64,000 nucleotides of DNA from Chryseobacterium culicis (GCF_002979755.1 NZ_PCPP01000004.1:124001-188000); one strand, 5' to 3'. Shown: positions 34,901-43,469, counted from the stretch's first letter. Numbers and translations are program-made. The notes: generated by a model from the letters alone, not told the origin.

Positions 34901-35316
34901 CCTATGGAATTATGCAGATGTTCTGGAAACAGAGACAAACTTTCCTTAACCCCAAATATAAAGGATTGGGACTTTGGGCAATGCCGAATATTTTATTATT
35001 CCAATACATTATTCCATTTTTCTCGCCATTGGCAGACGTGATTATGTTCTTTGGAATTCTGTCCGGAAACGGAGACAAAATATTCACCTATTATCTGATC
35101 TTTCTTTTAGTGGATGCTTCATTAGCTTTAGTGGCATTCATTATGCAGCGGGAAAAACTGATTAACCTCCTGTATATTATTCCGCAGAGATTCGGGTATA
35201 GATGGCTGATGTATATTGTATTATTTAAAAGTTTAAGAAAAGCATTGAAAGGCGAAATGCAGTCCTGGGGATTCCTGAAAAGAACCGGGAATGTGAAAGA
35301 GATAGCAACTTCTTAA
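31918..35316 (+). CDS. GH18-like / polysaccharide deacetylase / family 2 glycosyltransferase fusion
   Basis: Large membrane enzyme of 1132 residues with GTG start (no usable ATG before the first transmembrane helix). Helix about 22-44; a GH18-type chitinase-like domain about 110-425 with GINIDFED (catalytic-acid Glu226); a NodB deacetylase domain about 495-690 with TFDDGPDE (Asp502, Asp503), HTFTH (His553, His557) and FRAPYN; a membrane segment about 705-730; a processive GT2 domain about 775-1000 with VPAYNEE, VDDGS (Asp807-Asp808), AEDCD and QRFRW (990-994); C-terminal helices. Together these make an extracellular beta-linked N-acetylglucosamine-type polymer, deacetylate it and perhaps trim it. 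The polymer identity is inference. Confidence 0.93.
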   Translation: MENSKQIFQTNSKKRWKSVQWGSRVFIFIGILLLLALGLMMTLDRSPKIPFKEDYKAVITANKPYLQENKISKEYKGFRSFISEKTIHTSLDKIEKARAERYKNQNRNWAQFPGGIRSAFYVAWDPQSLMSLKRNIRHVNLVFPEWFFLDPKTGDLKTNVDPEGYKVIKRTGVAAMPMLSNNSDREFRSEGLVKVLNDPQKRTHLIQKITQQCKKYNFKGINIDFEDMNLNSDENLIAFMKELSETFKKNQLLVTMDIMTDNDDYNIPRLNPYVDYFVLMAYDEYSAGSDAGPVSSQKWIEEQTGKIVKQTSPQKIILGLGAYGYDWSSNKDDNTSVTYMQAITKASASKAVIDFNDNTFNLNYSYTDSKNLTHTVFFNDAASIFNTMRFSSEYPLAGTALWRLGSEDSRVWNFYDKDLTFAGLSKLNLKTLENVKGQTMVDYIGDGEVLDVLNTPHDGKIALEIDPKEKIITDENYITYPSSYEVKKYGSAPQKELVLTFDDGPDETYTPQVLDILSKYHVPAAFFLVGLNAEKNLPLVKRIYREGHEIGNHTFTHENVAKVSPERALLEMKLTRLLIECITGHSTILFRAPYNADSEPTTSEEIIPVALARQQNYLDIGENIDPEDWQPGIKADEIVKRVMAGIKQERGNIILLHDAGGDTRAETVKALKILIPTLQKQGYHFTNLTNILHKSRSELMPAVPKTKSYYIMQLNLVLATVIYGISHFLVALFTIFIVLGMIRLLLMAYWAFKERRKEKKLGEFPVLESYPKVSIIVPAYNEEVNIVSSLQNLLKQTYPNFNIIMVDDGSKDSTYEKAVEAFPNHPNLKIFTKSNGGKATALNFGISETDAEYVVCIDADTKLQQDAVKYMIARFLNSNTEEKIAAVAGNVKVGNRVNWLTKWQAIEYTTSQNFDRLAYAHINAITVIPGAIGAFKRSVIIEAGGYSSDTLAEDCDITVKILKAGYTVANENRAVAVTEAPETVKQFLKQRFRWTYGIMQMFWKQRQTFLNPKYKGLGLWAMPNILLFQYIIPFFSPLADVIMFFGILSGNGDKIFTYYLIFLLVDASLALVAFIMQREKLINLLYIIPQRFGYRWLMYIVLFKSLRKALKGEMQSWGFLKRTGNVKEIATS

Positions 35317-35318
35317 AA

Positions 35319-35442
35319 AGTTGGGAAGCTGGAAATTATTGTCTGATTTTTCCAGTAAAAGTTTGGACTAAAAAATATGGTCATGTAGCTGGAGGTTGTT
35401 TTATGACTTTCATAACTTCCAGCCTCCTGCTCCCAACTTCCC
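35319..35442. repeat. inverted-repeat region after the fusion gene
   Basis: Left part AGTTGGGAAGCTGGAA (35319-35334), an inner pair AGCTGGAGGTTG (35388-35399) and, on the right, ACTTCCAGCCTCCTGC followed by TCCCAACTTCCC. The outer parts are complementary over about 15 bases with interruptions. It is probably a dispersed repeat or a weak terminator. Confidence 0.5.
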
Positions 35443-35537
35443 ACTTAGGATACTTTCATGTTATTTATTTAAATTTGTTTTATTGAAAAGTAACAAATTC
35501 GAAATAAATCATACCTATTCTAAAAATTGTTATCATA

Positions 35538-37595
35538 ATGAAAAAAATAACGCTTTCTTTGTTTTTAATAGCAGGGATCTGCACTCAGACTACGATGAGC
35601 GCACAAGCTAAAGCTGCTAAAGTAGCAGTGAATAACACAGATAAAGGCTTAGACCTTAGCTTGATGGATACTTCGGTGCGTCCTCAGGATGATTTTTACA
35701 ACTATGTGAGTGGAACCTGGATGAAAACAGCCAAAATTCCATCTGATAAACCAACTTGGGGAAGCTTCAATAAACTGGCTGAGGATACGGATAACAATTC
35801 CATGACGATCCTGAACTCTCTTTTGAAAGATAAATTTGCTGACGGAAGTGAAGGGAAAAAGATCCAGGATTTGTATGCTACTTATATGAATATGGAGAAG
35901 AGAAATGCTGACGGAATTAAGCCTATTCAGAATAATCTGAATAAAATTGATGCGATTAAAAGCATGGCTGATCTTCAGAATTATCTGATTTCTGTAACGA
36001 AAGAAGGAGAAAATACTTTATACGGATGGGGAATTGATGCAGACCTTAAAGATTCTAAAATGAACGCTGTTTATTTAGGAAACGCTTCTTTAGGTTTAGG
36101 AAGAGATTACTACCAGAAAGTAAACGAGAAAAATACAGAAGCTATTGCTGAATATCAGAAGTATGTAGCTTCCATGTTAAAAGAATTAGGATATAAAAAT
36201 GCTGATGAAGCAGCAAAAGGTATCGTTAATTTTGAAAAAAGCATCGCGAATACTTATCTGACAAACGAGCAGAGCCGTGACAACACCCTTCAGTATAACC
36301 CTAAAACAATGGCTGAGCTTTCTACTTTGGTAAAAGGAGTGGATATCCCTGGCTACCTTAAAAAAGTAGGGGTAAATTCTGACAAAGTAATCATCAGTGA
36401 ATTAGGATACTATAAAGACTTTGATAAACTAATCAATGCTCAGAATCTTTCTGTGATCAAAGATTATCTTAAATTCCATATGATCCACGGAAGTGCTTCT
36501 TATTTAAGTGAAAACTTAGGAAACATGAAATTTGCTTTCTATGGTAAATATCTTAGAGGTCAACAGGAACAAAGAGCTCTTAACAAAAGAGGTTTTGAGC
36601 TGATTAATGGTACTTTAGGAGAGGCTTTCGGAAAGTTATATGTTGAAAAATATTTCCCTGCTGAAGCAAAAGCTCAGATGGTAGAATTGATCGACTATTT
36701 AAAGAAAAGTTTCGCCGTTCATATCAATAATTTAGCTTGGATGTCTTCTACAACTAAGGAAAAAGCAATGCAGAAACTGAACAAGTTTACGGTAAAAGTT
36801 GCTTATCCGGACAAATGGAAAGACTATTCAAAATTAAATATCGTTTCTGAAGCTAAAGGAGGAAATCTATATCAGAATCTTCAGAACATCGGTGAATGGC
36901 AGTACAACAAAGACTTAGCTAAAATTGGTAAGCCGGTTGATAAAACAGAATGGGGAATGACTCCGCAGACTGTAAATGCATATTACAACCCGGTAAACAA
37001 CGAGATTGTATTCCCAGCTGCAATCCTTCAGCCGCCATTCTTCAACCCTAAAGCTGATGCTGCTGTAAACTTCGGAGGTATCGGTGCCGTTATCGGTCAC
37101 GAAATGAGCCACGGATTTGATGATTCAGGAGCACAGTTCGATGCAGACGGTAACTTAGTAGACTGGTGGACTCCGGCAGATAAAGCCAACTTCGAAAAAG
37201 CAACAAAAGCTCTTGCTTCTCAGTATGATAAATACGAGCCGGTAAAAGGAACTTTTGTAAACGGTACTTTCACAAATGGAGAAAATATCGCTGACTTAGG
37301 AGGGGTAAACATCGCTTATGACGCTCTTCAGATGTATCTGAAAGACAAAGGAAACCCAGGGAAAATCAGCGGATTCTCTCAGGATCAGAGATTTTTCCTA
37401 AGCTGGGCAACGGTTTGGAGAACATTATCAAGTGAAAAATATATGGTAAATCAGGTGAAAACTGACCCACACTCTCCAGGATATTTCAGAAGTTTTGGTC
37501 CGCTAATCAACGTTGATGCATTCTACAAAGCATTTGATGTGAAAAAAGGAGACAAACTATACAAAACGCCGGAAGAAAGAATCAAAATCTGGTAA
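35538..37595 (+). CDS. M13 family metallopeptidase (periplasmic)
   Basis: Zinc endopeptidase of the neprilysin/PepO (M13) family, 685 residues, acting on small peptides. Signal peptide ends near residue 23 (MSAQ). The zinc site is complete: HEMSH with His521, Glu522 and His525, then ENIADLGG (Glu582). Other family motifs: NAYYNPVNNEIVFPAAILQP (two residues either side of the substrate cleft) and DPHSPGYFRSFGPL near the C-terminus. It precedes a close paralogue at 37915-40011 from which it differs mainly in export signal. Confidence 0.95.
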   Translation: MKKITLSLFLIAGICTQTTMSAQAKAAKVAVNNTDKGLDLSLMDTSVRPQDDFYNYVSGTWMKTAKIPSDKPTWGSFNKLAEDTDNNSMTILNSLLKDKFADGSEGKKIQDLYATYMNMEKRNADGIKPIQNNLNKIDAIKSMADLQNYLISVTKEGENTLYGWGIDADLKDSKMNAVYLGNASLGLGRDYYQKVNEKNTEAIAEYQKYVASMLKELGYKNADEAAKGIVNFEKSIANTYLTNEQSRDNTLQYNPKTMAELSTLVKGVDIPGYLKKVGVNSDKVIISELGYYKDFDKLINAQNLSVIKDYLKFHMIHGSASYLSENLGNMKFAFYGKYLRGQQEQRALNKRGFELINGTLGEAFGKLYVEKYFPAEAKAQMVELIDYLKKSFAVHINNLAWMSSTTKEKAMQKLNKFTVKVAYPDKWKDYSKLNIVSEAKGGNLYQNLQNIGEWQYNKDLAKIGKPVDKTEWGMTPQTVNAYYNPVNNEIVFPAAILQPPFFNPKADAAVNFGGIGAVIGHEMSHGFDDSGAQFDADGNLVDWWTPADKANFEKATKALASQYDKYEPVKGTFVNGTFTNGENIADLGGVNIAYDALQMYLKDKGNPGKISGFSQDQRFFLSWATVWRTLSSEKYMVNQVKTDPHSPGYFRSFGPLINVDAFYKAFDVKKGDKLYKTPEERIKIW

Positions 37596-37597
37596 AA

Positions 37598-37631
37598 ATA
37601 ACAACCGCTCAGCAATGGGCGGTTATTTTTT
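37598..37631 (+). terminator. terminator after the first M13 gene
   Basis: Arms AACCGCTC and GGGCGGTT with a T run after. It also forms the first part of composite repeat copy 2. Confidence 0.75.
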
Positions 37632-37790
37632 TAGGTAACAGGTGGTAGATAATAGGTAGCAGGTGAATAGGATTAGGGATTAGGGATTAGGGATTAGGGA
37701 ATTGGATGATATATATTTGTCGTAGTGGCTTCCATCATTCCCATCCTTTGGAGGGGTGTCAAAAATTCAAAGAATTTTTGACGGGGTGGT
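37600..37790 (+). repeat. composite dispersed repeat, copy 2
   Basis: This is nearly all of the 319-bp gap between the two M13 genes. Blocks: terminator hairpin, AGGTGGTAGATAATAGGTAG, (GATTAGG)x4 at 37671-37700, CCATCATTCCC, GGAGGGGTG and TTTTTGACGGGGTGGT. Same order as at 15861-16020. The rest of the gap up to 37914 is AT-rich and holds the promoter region of the next gene. Confidence 0.7.
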
Positions 37791-37914
37791 AAACTCAAAA
37801 CTTTAAATTTTTAATCCAAATCCTCAATTTCCACCCATATATAAATATCATTCATAACATATCATTAAAGTTTGTATATTTGATAAGTTTGTGTAAAATC
37901 AAAAATTATCTTTA

Positions 37915-40011
37915 ATGAAAAAGCTAAATATTGGAATACTTGCCCTTTCAGGTATTGTATTTCTTAATTCGTGTGGTGCAGCCAAGACTGCAGGGACGGA
38001 GAACAAAAAAGAAGCTACCGCTGTAGTGGCTGAACCGGTAAAAGAAGAAGCTAAAGAGGAGGGGATTAATTTATCGTATATGGATACAAGTGTCCGCCCA
38101 CAGGATGACTTTTTTAGCTATGTGAACGGAAATTGGGTAAAAACGACTCAGATTCCTTCCGATAAAGCAAATTGGGGTTCTTTCAATGCTTTGAGAGAAA
38201 ATGTTGATGATGCTTCACTAGATATATTAAACAAAATTCTTACAGAATCATATCCTGCAGGTTCAGAAGGACAGAAAATCCAGAATCTGTATGCTTCTTT
38301 TATGGATACCAATAAGAGAAATGCAGAAGGTCTGGCACCCATCAAAGCTGATCTTGCCAAAGTAGATGCTATTAAAAGTCTTAATGACCTTCAGAAATAC
38401 CTTTTGGAAGCTACAAGATTAGGAGACAACTCTTTCTACGGATGGAGAGTGGGCGCTGATATGAAGAATTCCAATATGAATGCAGTATATCTTGGCGGTC
38501 CGGATCTGGGATTGGGAAGAGATTACTACCAGAAAGTAAATGAAGCCAATACTAAAACATTGGCGGAATACCAGGCATATGTAGGAAAGCTATTTGGAGT
38601 TTTAGGATATAAAAACTCTCCACAGGCTGCACAGAATGTAGTAGACTTTGAAAAACAGCTAGCTAATTATTTATTGACTCTTGAGCAAAACAGAGATGCT
38701 AATTTAAGGTACAACCCTAAAAATGTATCAGAATTATCTGGTCTTGTTAAAAATGTAGATCTTGCAAAATATCTGAAAGATGCTGGCGTAAATACAGACC
38801 GAGTGATCATCGGTGAACTGAAATACTACCAGAATATGGATCAGTTCATTACCCAGAAAAACCTTCCTTTACTGAAAGATTATCTGAAATATCACATCAT
38901 CAATGGAAATGCAAGCAATCTGGATGATAGCCTGGAGCAGATCAGATTCGATTTTTATGCTAAATATTTACAGGGGCAGAAAGAACAGCGTCCAATGAAC
39001 AAAAGAGGGCTTACCCTTGTGAATGGTGTTCTTGGAGAAGCATTCGGAAAACTGTATGTAGACAAATACTTCACTCCTGAAGCTAAAAAGCAGATGGAAA
39101 CGTATATTGATTACCTTTTAAAATCATTCAAAACACACATCGCGAATATAGACTGGATGTCTCCTGAGACCAAAATAAAAGCTCAGGAAAAACTATCCAA
39201 GTTTACCGTGAAAATTGCGTACCCGGATAAATGGAAAGATTATACTCAACTGAAAGTAGAATCTCCAAAACAGGGAGCAACCCTGTATTCTAACCTTCAG
39301 AATGTAGCAGCATGGCAGTATCAGAGAAGTCTGGATAAAGTAGGAAAGCCTGTTGATAAAACCGAATGGGGAATGTCTCCTCAAACTGTAAATGCTTATT
39401 ACAGCGGATCAAACAACGAAATTGTATTCCCTGCAGCCATTCTTCAGCCACCTTTCTATAATCCTTTAGCGGATGCAGCGGTGAACTTCGGAGGGATCGG
39501 AGCTGTTATCGGCCATGAAATTTCTCACGGATTTGATGACAGTGGTTCACGTTTCGATGGTGATGGTAACCTTAATAACTGGTGGACAGATGCTGACCGT
39601 AAAAACTTTGATGCAAAAGTAGGTCAGTTAGCGGCTCAGTACAGTGCTTATGAACCTGTAAAAGGAAGCTTCGTGAACGGTAAGTTTACAAGTGGTGAAA
39701 ACATCGGTGACTTAGGTGGAGTAGCGGTGGCTTACGATGCGCTGCAGATGTATTTAAAAGACAAAGGAAATCCAGGAAAAATCAGCGGATTCACTCAGGA
39801 TCAGAGATTTTTCTTAAGCTGGGCAACTGTGTGGAGAACAAAAGCTACCGATCAGTATATGATCAATCAGGTGAAAACAGATCCGCACTCTCCGGGAATG
39901 TTCAGAGCCTTTGGACCACTAGTAAATCAGGATTCATTCATCAAAGCATTTGATATCAAACCGGGAGACAAAATGTATAAAGCTCCTCAGGACAGAATAA
40001 AAATCTGGTAA
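37915..40011 (+). CDS. M13 family metallopeptidase (lipoprotein)
   Basis: Second zinc endopeptidase of the M13 family, 698 residues. The signal ends LNSC (Cys20), so it should be lipid-anchored; an Ala/Lys/Glu-rich linker covers about 22-58. The zinc site is complete: HEISH (His534, Glu535, His538) and ENIGDLGG near residue 595. The segments QDRFFLSWATVWRT and DPHSPGMFRAFGPL parallel the upstream paralogue. The pair surely arose by tandem duplication; the different anchors suggest different positions at the membrane. Confidence 0.95.
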   Translation: MKKLNIGILALSGIVFLNSCGAAKTAGTENKKEATAVVAEPVKEEAKEEGINLSYMDTSVRPQDDFFSYVNGNWVKTTQIPSDKANWGSFNALRENVDDASLDILNKILTESYPAGSEGQKIQNLYASFMDTNKRNAEGLAPIKADLAKVDAIKSLNDLQKYLLEATRLGDNSFYGWRVGADMKNSNMNAVYLGGPDLGLGRDYYQKVNEANTKTLAEYQAYVGKLFGVLGYKNSPQAAQNVVDFEKQLANYLLTLEQNRDANLRYNPKNVSELSGLVKNVDLAKYLKDAGVNTDRVIIGELKYYQNMDQFITQKNLPLLKDYLKYHIINGNASNLDDSLEQIRFDFYAKYLQGQKEQRPMNKRGLTLVNGVLGEAFGKLYVDKYFTPEAKKQMETYIDYLLKSFKTHIANIDWMSPETKIKAQEKLSKFTVKIAYPDKWKDYTQLKVESPKQGATLYSNLQNVAAWQYQRSLDKVGKPVDKTEWGMSPQTVNAYYSGSNNEIVFPAAILQPPFYNPLADAAVNFGGIGAVIGHEISHGFDDSGSRFDGDGNLNNWWTDADRKNFDAKVGQLAAQYSAYEPVKGSFVNGKFTSGENIGDLGGVAVAYDALQMYLKDKGNPGKISGFTQDQRFFLSWATVWRTKATDQYMINQVKTDPHSPGMFRAFGPLVNQDSFIKAFDIKPGDKMYKAPQDRIKIW

Positions 40012-40035
40012 TTTTACCCGAAAATTGTTAGAAAA

Positions 40036-40073
40036 GAAAGAATCCGCTTCAATACGAAGCGGATTCTCTTTTT
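40036..40073. terminator. terminator between the second M13 gene and the convergent unknown gene
   Basis: Arms AGAATCCGCTTC and GAAGCGGATTCT around a five-base loop, with A residues before and a T run after; serves both genes. Confidence 0.9.
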
Positions 40074-41118
40074 AATATTCTTTCTTATAATTCCGGAGAA
40101 CAAACTTTATTCCGGTTTCTATAATGTCTCCCATCGTTTTACAATACTTGAAGTTGACATCGTAGGTGAGCTTTTGTAACGCTGTCCTTAATTCTATGAC
40201 ATTGGCTTCCGGTGCGATATTATCTTTTTTCATAATAGAAATAAGTTCATCAAATCTGTTTTGGCTGCTGGTCACTCTTTTTACGATTTGTGATCGTACC
40301 TCCTTACGGTATTGTTCTATAGAGCTGGGCTTCAGTTTTTCCAGTACCATATTGACCATTTGACTATTTTCTTTGAAATACTGCGGAAGATAGACTTTTA
40401 AATTCCCTTCGTAAGTTTGCTGATCAAAGTCTATGGGGCGAATTCTGTAAATAACCTGGTCGAAATCATGTATAGGAATAACGACGTAATTATAAGAACG
40501 CATATCCCCAAGCAACCCGATGAGACATCGCTCATTGAATTTTACAAACTCTTTGGAAATCTGGGCCTTTTCAAGTTCTGAACAGTTGGGAAGATGCTTT
40601 TGAATAAAAACATCTCCCGGAATTCCTAAAATATGCTCTTCAATCAAAGTATTTTTGTACACCAGAAAATTAATTCGGTTGGGAGAAAGCAGATCTTCAA
40701 GCTCCAGTCCGAATATTCGTGAAGCATCAGCCTGTTTAATATAAAAATACGTATAATTATCATTCAGTACATTTCTCACCCGAATCCGGAAAGGTTTAGA
40801 ATTTCCGAAAGTACAAAAGTCGATCGTATCTACTTTCAGATAAGGTAAAGTAGCGATATCTCCATCAGAATGAAGTAGGGTATAAATCTTATTTAAATTA
40901 GCCTCTATCTCTTTAAACTCATATTCAGAATACAAGACCCCAAGCCACAATGTGTCTTTGCCGTCCTTATCCAGAATACTCACACTGTCGCTAAACCTTA
41001 GAAGGTCTTCATACAGAAACCTGATTTTGGTGGTTCTGTTATATTTTTCCAAATACTGCTGTAATGCTTCTGAAACTGGAAATATCGGTTTTCTAAATGC
41101 TATTTTTACATCTTTCAT
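40072..41118 (-). CDS. hypothetical protein, 348 residues
   Basis: Not recognised. Soluble, mixed charge, no signal peptide or membrane helix. Segments worth comparing: AFRKPIFPVSEALQQYLEKY, LWLGVLYSEYEFKEIEANLN, FGNSKPFRIRVRNV, NERCLIGLLGDMRSYNYVVI and QVIYRIRPIDFDQQTYEGNL. The last two resemble an actin- or kinase-type phosphate pocket only vaguely, so I assign nothing. It faces away from tssB across a 456-bp gap, so a link with type VI secretion is possible but not shown. Confidence 0.75.
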   Translation of the reverse strand: MKDVKIAFRKPIFPVSEALQQYLEKYNRTTKIRFLYEDLLRFSDSVSILDKDGKDTLWLGVLYSEYEFKEIEANLNKIYTLLHSDGDIATLPYLKVDTIDFCTFGNSKPFRIRVRNVLNDNYTYFYIKQADASRIFGLELEDLLSPNRINFLVYKNTLIEEHILGIPGDVFIQKHLPNCSELEKAQISKEFVKFNERCLIGLLGDMRSYNYVVIPIHDFDQVIYRIRPIDFDQQTYEGNLKVYLPQYFKENSQMVNMVLEKLKPSSIEQYRKEVRSQIVKRVTSSQNRFDELISIMKKDNIAPEANVIELRTALQKLTYDVNFKYCKTMGDIIETGIKFVLRNYKKEY

Positions 41119-41574
41119 TACTCCTGTTTAACTTTATTTAAATATAAAGAATATTTTTCTTCGCATCAGACGATTTCTTATTTTTTAATAATGTCAGAAA
41201 GCCGGAAAAGGGGAAGATTGATAATAAAATAAGAACTACAGGCCGTTTTATTCTATCTCTATCAAGATTTAAAACCTTGACATGAATAGCTTTTAGCCTC
41301 CTTCTTCCGTCCTCCTGGCAGATAATATGAATTTCTAATCCTGGTTAGCTTAAGTTTATTTATTTTTTCATAGCTTAGTGATATCGTAATGCGGTGATTG
41401 TATGTTAAATAAATGTAAATAGATTTAGATGAATCAAGAAAAATCTTAGTAAAATTTTGTATGTTACAGTTTTTTTTTAAATTTAAACATTGGATTGGTA
41501 ATTTATTTGATTCATCGGTAAATTACTCAAAGACAGATCCAAACCAAAATAGTAAATCTCAAAATAACAATAAT
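41119..41574. other. 456-bp gap before tssB
   Basis: AT-rich. A pyrimidine-rich stretch near 41297-41330 (GCCTCCTTCTTCC and CTCCTGGCAGA) resembles parts of the repeat regions near 35420 and 28500. An open frame from 41461 that joins tssB has low coding quality and is better seen as a leader. No RNA gene or strong promoter match is visible. Confidence 0.5.
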
Positions 41575-42021
41575 ATGGCAATGTTTAATTATGGTGTTGG
41601 CGGAAACGAGGTAAAAGTAGACGCTAATGAAGCTATTCAGGAAATACAGGAAAATAAATCACTGATAGTAAGCCAACTTACAACAGACGAGTCTTATACC
41701 CCTGAAATCGTAACAGGATTAAAAACAGTGGAAGACGTTTTCAAACATTTTCAGCCTTCAGTATCTGTACAACACGAAACAGAAGACGGCGGAATGGTAG
41801 AAGAAGAATTCCGTTTTCAAAACCTTGGAGACTTTACCCCTAAAAGCCTTACTCAGAAGTCAGATTATCTGCAGCAACTGAGCATGGAACAGGAGCAGTA
41901 CAATAAAATAGTACGTCAGCTGAAAACCAATAAAATTCTACGCAACATGCTGGAGAACGATCAGACAAGAACTGCGTTCATAGAAGTATTGAAAGAAGTG
42001 GCACAAGAACTTGAAAAATAA
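41575..42021 (+). CDS. tssB: type VI secretion sheath small subunit TssB (T6SSiii type)
   Basis: Small subunit of the contractile sheath of the Bacteroidota type VI system, 148 residues. The ATG at 41575 (MAMFNYGVGGNEVKVDANEA) is preferred over one at 41461, which adds a low-complexity Asn/Gln-rich stretch. Typical segments: EIVTGLKTVEDVFKHFQPSV, FRFQNLGDFTPKSL and a helical C-terminus with the RQLKTNKILRNMLEND motif. It is followed after 20 bp by tssC. No other tss gene lies in the window. Confidence 0.88.
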   Translation: MAMFNYGVGGNEVKVDANEAIQEIQENKSLIVSQLTTDESYTPEIVTGLKTVEDVFKHFQPSVSVQHETEDGGMVEEEFRFQNLGDFTPKSLTQKSDYLQQLSMEQEQYNKIVRQLKTNKILRNMLENDQTRTAFIEVLKEVAQELEK

Positions 42022-42041
42022 TTAAAGACTAACATTAAATC

Positions 42042-43403
42042 ATGGATAGCAAATTACAGGCACAAGAAAGCCAGCAGCAGGGGCAGCAGCAACATGCAGG
42101 GCAGCCGAAGGGCAACCCGCTTGCAGAGCTCAATAAAATGGGAGGATTTGGCTTTGTTGAATCCGTTGTAGACGGTATTGCCAATATGAACCCAACAAGA
42201 AAGGCAAGAAAAGAAATCTTCCTGAATGACAGCAATAAAGCAGACGAAAGAAAAGAACTTCTTCAGAAGATCAATCTTTGGGTAAACCTTTTAGAAGGGA
42301 GTGAATCTGCAGATAAAATGGCCGATACCTGCAAAACTAAAGCACAGCAGGCCGATCAAAACCTGAAAACAAACTTAAAAAATACACTGGATGCCGTTCG
42401 TCTGTTGGAAACCAACTACAGAACAGTAGCTCAATTCTACAAAAATACAGAATTGGATAAAGTGGATAACGTAAGTATCGTAAATGCAAGCCTTGAACAG
42501 GTTTCCGATTTGGATAACCCTTTGTTCATTGATGCAATCTCAGAAGAATTTAAAAACTATTACGACCGTCTTGACCTTAGAGATAACTACTCAATCCTTG
42601 CCATTCCAGGATATTTAGGATCTAACAAGGTGATCGAGAAATGGGCAAAAATCTGTAACGAAAACAAAGTTATGATGGTTACAGACTTCGCCAACCTTGA
42701 TAAACCGGATGACGTTGTAGATTTATTCCACTCTGCAAACCTTACAGGAGGTGAGCTTCACAGAAGTAACGTTATTATGACATGTAACTGGCTGGTAGGA
42801 CGTGGGAAAGCTGAAGAAGTAGGTGAAGAAGAAAATGTAGAACTTCCACCTTCCACTTCATTAGCCGGAAAAATCCACAAAACACTGATGTCTCAGGTGG
42901 CAGCAGGTAAAAAACATGGTAATATCAACGAGGTAGATGCCGTAAAATTCGAATTGAAGAAAAGTGAAATTTCTCAGTTGGAAAAAATGGGTCTTGTACC
43001 TATGGTAAACGAGTACGGAAAAATTATGGCTTTCTCAGCGAAGACATTATTTACAGGAGACAATATCGGTCTTCAGACGTATTCTGTAGTTCGTGTATTC
43101 GACTATGTAACCAAAGTATTGCTTGACTTCCTGAACAGAAGAGCTTTCGAAAACTGGAATGCTAAAAACGAAGACGATTTGAGAAGACAGATTGTGACAT
43201 TCCTTGATAACATCAAAGGACCGGACAAATTGATCGAGAAATTCAAAATTGTTCGTTTTGAACAGGATAGAGTAAACAAAGACAGAGTATGGCTGGATAT
43301 CCGTATGACCCCTTATTTCCCTACAAAAAGTTTCGTTATTAAATTGGACGGACACAAAGGAGATGATGGTAACGAATGGGATGCAGAATATACTCAGGAG
43401 TAA
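42042..43403 (+). CDS. tssC: type VI secretion sheath large subunit TssC (T6SSiii type)
   Basis: Large sheath subunit, 453 residues. Gln-rich N-terminus (about 5-25), then a GFGFVESVVDGIANMNPTRK segment specific to the Bacteroidota DUF5458-type TssC. Core motifs: NPLFIDAISEEFKNYYDRLD, ILAIPGYLGSNKVIEKWAKI and FDYVTKVLLDFLNRRAFENW; C-terminal strand MTPYFPTKSFVIKLDGHKGD. With TssB it forms the sheath that contracts around the Hcp tube. A strong terminator 25 bp after the stop closes the two-gene unit. Confidence 0.93.
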   Translation: MDSKLQAQESQQQGQQQHAGQPKGNPLAELNKMGGFGFVESVVDGIANMNPTRKARKEIFLNDSNKADERKELLQKINLWVNLLEGSESADKMADTCKTKAQQADQNLKTNLKNTLDAVRLLETNYRTVAQFYKNTELDKVDNVSIVNASLEQVSDLDNPLFIDAISEEFKNYYDRLDLRDNYSILAIPGYLGSNKVIEKWAKICNENKVMMVTDFANLDKPDDVVDLFHSANLTGGELHRSNVIMTCNWLVGRGKAEEVGEEENVELPPSTSLAGKIHKTLMSQVAAGKKHGNINEVDAVKFELKKSEISQLEKMGLVPMVNEYGKIMAFSAKTLFTGDNIGLQTYSVVRVFDYVTKVLLDFLNRRAFENWNAKNEDDLRRQIVTFLDNIKGPDKLIEKFKIVRFEQDRVNKDRVWLDIRMTPYFPTKSFVIKLDGHKGDDGNEWDAEYTQE

Positions 43404-43424
43404 CATAAACGTACTTTATATAAC

Positions 43425-43458
43425 AAAAACCGATGCAATTTTACATCGGTTTTTTTTC
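43425..43458 (+). terminator. terminator after tssC
   Basis: Arms AAAACCGATG and CATCGGTTTT around an eight-base loop, followed by a T run. It shows that tssB-tssC is a closed two-gene operon. Confidence 0.9.
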
Positions 43459-43469
43459 AACCAACACCT

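Noticed and set aside
35396..35611. 71-codon frame before the first M13 gene
   Set aside because: Overlaps the peptidase start in another frame and the inverted repeat.
37671..37700. CRISPR or telomere-like array
   Set aside because: Only four 7-bp units without spacers; a microrepeat inside a dispersed element.
41461..41574. In-frame upstream extension of tssB
   Set aside because: Low-complexity Lys/Asn/Gln-rich sequence with no likeness to TssB; a normal start is at 41575.
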